Shown: in pieces, positions 28,422 to 30,338 of the stretch
How positions within the stretch are numbered: the stretch's first letter is position 1
How the letters are laid out: every line of letters begins with the position of its first letter
Virus record (IMG/VR): IMGVR_UViG_3300015371_000129
Coordinates: 1-30,338 of that record
Strand: one strand, 5' to 3'
DNA from: a virus
Length of the DNA: 30,338 bases
Translations under genes and position numbers: made by a program
Notes under the pieces: model-generated
What the model saw: the letters and a program-made list of their open reading frames with translations, nothing else
The model's database searches: none
Told to the model about the DNA's origin: nothing

Positions 28422-28750
28422 CAATGACAACTTTAAGCGAAGTCCATGACAGCTCAACCTGCAACGCCGCCAACGGTCAACCTTGTCCCATGTGCGCCGC
28501 TGCAATCGAGTACGAGACTCAGCAAGTAATCTCTCGCGTCCATCAGATGATGAGTGAGGATTGCGATTGCGAGGTACATCGTCATCAGATCGCACTGCCC
28601 ACCTTTGACGACGACTGGGAGCTTGCGCCGTTGTCGCGAACTCGCTGCGTCGAACGGAGTGATGCTGAATACTGGTATCGAATGGGCGGCAAGGCGATGA
28701 GGGAACGGATGCTGGTTGAGCAGAACGCAGACATGCGCGAGATGCTATGA
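28418..28750 (+). CDS. Cys/His-containing hypothetical protein
   Basis: A 110-residue protein starting in an ATGA overlap (28418). N-terminal STCNAANGQPCPMCAAAIEY and a later CDCEVHRHQIALP give several Cys and His that could bind zinc. The rest is helical and acidic (SDAEYWYRMGGKAMRERMLV). A longer in-frame reading from 28301 overlaps the membrane gene and is rejected. Not recognised. Confidence 0.65.
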   Translation: MTMTTLSEVHDSSTCNAANGQPCPMCAAAIEYETQQVISRVHQMMSEDCDCEVHRHQIALPTFDDDWELAPLSRTRCVERSDAEYWYRMGGKAMRERMLVEQNADMREML

Positions 28751-29082
28751 GTGGGAAGGGAGCGGGTGGAGAGATGAGGTATACGATGACAACTCCCTGT
28801 GATCAGTGTCCGTTCCTGAACACGCCAAACATGAAGCGCGGATTCAAACTGGCACGGCTGAGAGAGTTTGCCGCTAGTGAATTCCCTTGTCATCAGACTG
28901 CATCGGTTGTCGAGGATGAGGAAGGCGGTAGTGAGTATCGCGCCAACGACAGGAGTCTCCACTGTGCCGGTGCGCTCATCTTCAATGAGAAGCGCGGCCA
29001 CGCAAATCAGATGATGCGAATTTGTGAACGGCTGGGAATGTACGACGCAAGCAAGCTAGACATGGAGGCCAATGTACGATGA
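28747..29082 (+). CDS. DUF6283-like Cys protein
   Basis: A 111-residue protein. TTPCDQCPFL (about 14-23), SEFPCHQT (about 44-51) and SLHCAGALIF (about 70-79) follow the CxxCP, F-P-C-H, CAG layout of DUF6283, a small phage family thought to bind a metal or iron-sulfur centre; that is inferred from Cys spacing. ATGA overlaps on both sides. ATG 28747 or an internal ATG at residue 10 could be the start. Confidence 0.7.
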   Translation: MSGKGAGGEMRYTMTTPCDQCPFLNTPNMKRGFKLARLREFAASEFPCHQTASVVEDEEGGSEYRANDRSLHCAGALIFNEKRGHANQMMRICERLGMYDASKLDMEANVR

Positions 29083-29477
29083 AACGAAACAGACGATTAT
29101 TACTGAAAACTGCGAAACGAATTGAAGAGATACCGGAGAGTTATAACCAAGGTGAATGGGTCGCTGAAAGTAACCATTCTCCTTGCGGTACGGTGGCGTG
29201 TTTAGCCGGTGAAATCATCATCTGCTCAGAACGGTCAATGAAGAAGGGAATAGAAAAACTATTCGAGGCGAGCTACGACGGGATAAGTGATCTCGATGTT
29301 CCTGATCTAGCAGTTAAGTTAGCGGGTCTGGATTACGATGACCAGTTTAAGTTGTTCTACAGCCCGGTACAATGGCCCAACAAGATTGGTAAGGGTTTTA
29401 ATAAAAAGAAACAGAGAGCTAAAGCGAAAGCCGCTGCTACCTTGCTTCGCTACCTCGCAGACGGAGGCGAAGTATGA
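29079..29477 (+). CDS. Phage protein of the YNQ-x-W / CGT-x-ACLAG family
   Basis: A 132-residue protein. I recognise the order LLLKTAKRIEEIPESYNQGE, then SPCGTVACLAGEIII, then a LAVKLAGLDY helix and WP-containing C-terminus. This family is frequent in phages and its role is unknown; the conserved CGTxACLAG suggests a structural Cys pair. ATGA overlaps on both sides. Confidence 0.75.
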   Translation: MKRNRRLLLKTAKRIEEIPESYNQGEWVAESNHSPCGTVACLAGEIIICSERSMKKGIEKLFEASYDGISDLDVPDLAVKLAGLDYDDQFKLFYSPVQWPNKIGKGFNKKKQRAKAKAAATLLRYLADGGEV

Positions 29478-29686
29478 CCACTAGCCCACAACCTAACTTC
29501 GACATCACTCGTGAACGACTGCGGGAACGCGTCTCCGAATCATCAGACAGCGACTACGCGGGTGGGTATTGCAGCAATTGCAATGCTCAGCTCACTCACG
29601 CCGACATCGACAACGATAGGACTTGTACGAATTGCGGTTCCAATATCGACGCAGATGACGAGGATTGCTGTCACTTTGACGATTGA
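29474..29686 (+). CDS. Zinc-ribbon acidic protein
   Basis: A 70-residue protein. The N-terminal part is charged (FDITRERLRERVSESSDSDY). GGYCSNCNAQLTHADIDN and RTCTNCGSNIDADDEDCC form two CxxC pairs 19 residues apart, a clear zinc ribbon with a strongly acidic tail. Starts in an ATGA overlap. Confidence 0.7.
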   Translation: MTTSPQPNFDITRERLRERVSESSDSDYAGGYCSNCNAQLTHADIDNDRTCTNCGSNIDADDEDCCHFDD

Positions 29687-29751
29687 AGACAACTGAACCT
29701 GGACACCTCGCAAATGGAAACTCAACCTCAAAACATGAAAGGGAAAGAACA

Positions 29752-29994
29752 GTGAAGAATATACAACGTCGGCTAACCAGCCGCCTTACACTATTAACCG
29801 TTCTAGTGCTGCTATTGCTCACTACAATGGTCACCCCCACCACCGCAGGCGAACCGGACCAGATCCTGGTGACCGGAGACTTTTGCGTGACGTGCGAGTC
29901 AAATTGCTATCAGTCGGCCAGAAATGTCGACGACTACAACGCTTGCGTATTCCTATGTAACTACGCCGGGTGTCACATACCAATGATCCGGTAA
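29752..29994 (+). CDS. Secreted Cys-rich small protein
   Basis: An 80-residue protein from GTG 29752 (AAGGGA seven bases upstream). It has a textbook signal peptide: basic n-region (KNIQRRLTSR), hydrophobic core (LTLLTVLVLLLLTTM) and a TTAG-type cleavage region near residue 33. The mature part of about 47 residues has six Cys (CVTCESNC, ACVFLC, GCH), enough for three disulfides. An upstream TTG at 29683 would give a longer product lacking an N-terminal signal and is less likely. A periplasmic or extracellular toxin, inhibitor or receptor-blocking role is possible. Confidence 0.7.
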   Translation: MKNIQRRLTSRLTLLTVLVLLLLTTMVTPTTAGEPDQILVTGDFCVTCESNCYQSARNVDDYNACVFLCNYAGCHIPMIR

Positions 29995-30338
29995 TTAACA
30001 AGAGATGCGGGGTCGGGGTTTACCTGGCCCTGCACAAAAAATCCGAGCACTACAGAACGGTGACAGTCACAGCATACAGTAATGGCCATCCGGTCATATG
30101 GGATGGTTCCCATTGGCGTTACGAGGATGGGGAGCCAATAGGTTCACGTCCGTGTGCGCACTGTGACCGTGTAGAGGTGCTAATGGAAGTTACGATCCTC
30201 GCGCATCTATCGCACGACGGGCAGGAGCGTAAAGCGATCAAAGGCGTTGATGCCTGTATAGCGGAGATTGTGCGCGCGCTAAACGCGGGTGGCGTGATAA
30301 CAACGTCTTCATGCTGCGGGCATGGGAAGACAGACGGA
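29970..30338 (+). CDS. Partial phage protein with SCCGHG motif
   Basis: A reading frame open to the right edge, 123 codons if it starts at GTG 29970 (25-base overlap with the secreted protein gene); GTG 30060 is another start. WDGSHWRYEDGEPI and RPCAHCDR form a first Cys-containing part. MEVTILAHLSHDGQERKAIK, VDACIAEIVRALN and TSSCCGHGKTDG match a common phage protein whose usual continuation is an I-x-L-x-DGR strand. The function is unknown. The C-terminus is outside the window. Confidence 0.7.
   Translation, partial: MSHTNDPVINKRCGVGVYLALHKKSEHYRTVTVTAYSNGHPVIWDGSHWRYEDGEPIGSRPCAHCDRVEVLMEVTILAHLSHDGQERKAIKGVDACIAEIVRALNAGGVITTSSCCGHGKTDG

Overview
The window looks like about 30 kb of a tailed double-stranded DNA bacteriophage (Caudoviricetes-like) genome, probably uncultured or environmental. 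Support comes from a recognisable head module (small and large terminase, portal, scaffold-like, decoration and major capsid proteins, neck and tail-completion proteins), very tight gene packing with 1-4 nt ATGA, GTGA, TTGA, TAATG and TAGTG overlaps, and many small phage-type open reading frames. No integrase, polymerase, endolysin, tRNA or CRISPR is visible, so lifestyle and host cannot be fixed. Shine-Dalgarno sites are of the ordinary GGAG type.

Layout. Positions 1-19679 hold the late genes on the minus strand. Read in transcription order these are the large terminase (18078-19679), a huge Ser/Pro-rich tail-like protein (14778-17924), a run of small genes including membrane proteins, an HNH endonuclease carrying a glycosyltransferase N-terminal scrap, a glycosyltransferase-methyltransferase fusion (10998-13061), small accessory genes including a DUF2829/Tad2-like candidate anti-Thoeris protein (10604-10813), a second glycosyltransferase (7963-9777), portal, two small genes, a terminator, scaffold, decoration, major capsid, neck genes, tail terminator and a gene cut by the left edge. 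A small plus-strand cluster (19711-20615) diverges from the large terminase. A 400-bp palindrome-rich non-coding stretch (20616-21016) separates it from the small terminase. Upstream of the small terminase, minus-strand small genes lead back to an excisionase-like HTH gene (22316-22492).

A divergent promoter/operator region (22493-22633) separates that HTH gene from the right-hand plus-strand early-type operon (22634-30338). That operon carries small unknown proteins, a DUF3560 protein, a DUF7352-like protein, an adenine-type DNA methyltransferase, a DUF5317-like membrane protein, a DUF6283-like Cys protein, several zinc-ribbon microproteins, a secreted Cys-rich peptide and a gene cut by the right edge. 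Within it a terminator is followed directly by a sigma70-type promoter with an embedded palindrome (27328-27387).

Working together: terminase and portal package DNA into the capsid, and the neck genes connect head to tail. Three virion-type proteins carry the same Ser/Pro repeat, and two large glycosyltransferases lie among them, so a sugar-decorated virion surface is a reasonable hypothesis. Twenty-one coding regions or candidate coding regions listed here are shorter than 60 residues and were found by reading the sequence and their overlaps with neighbours.
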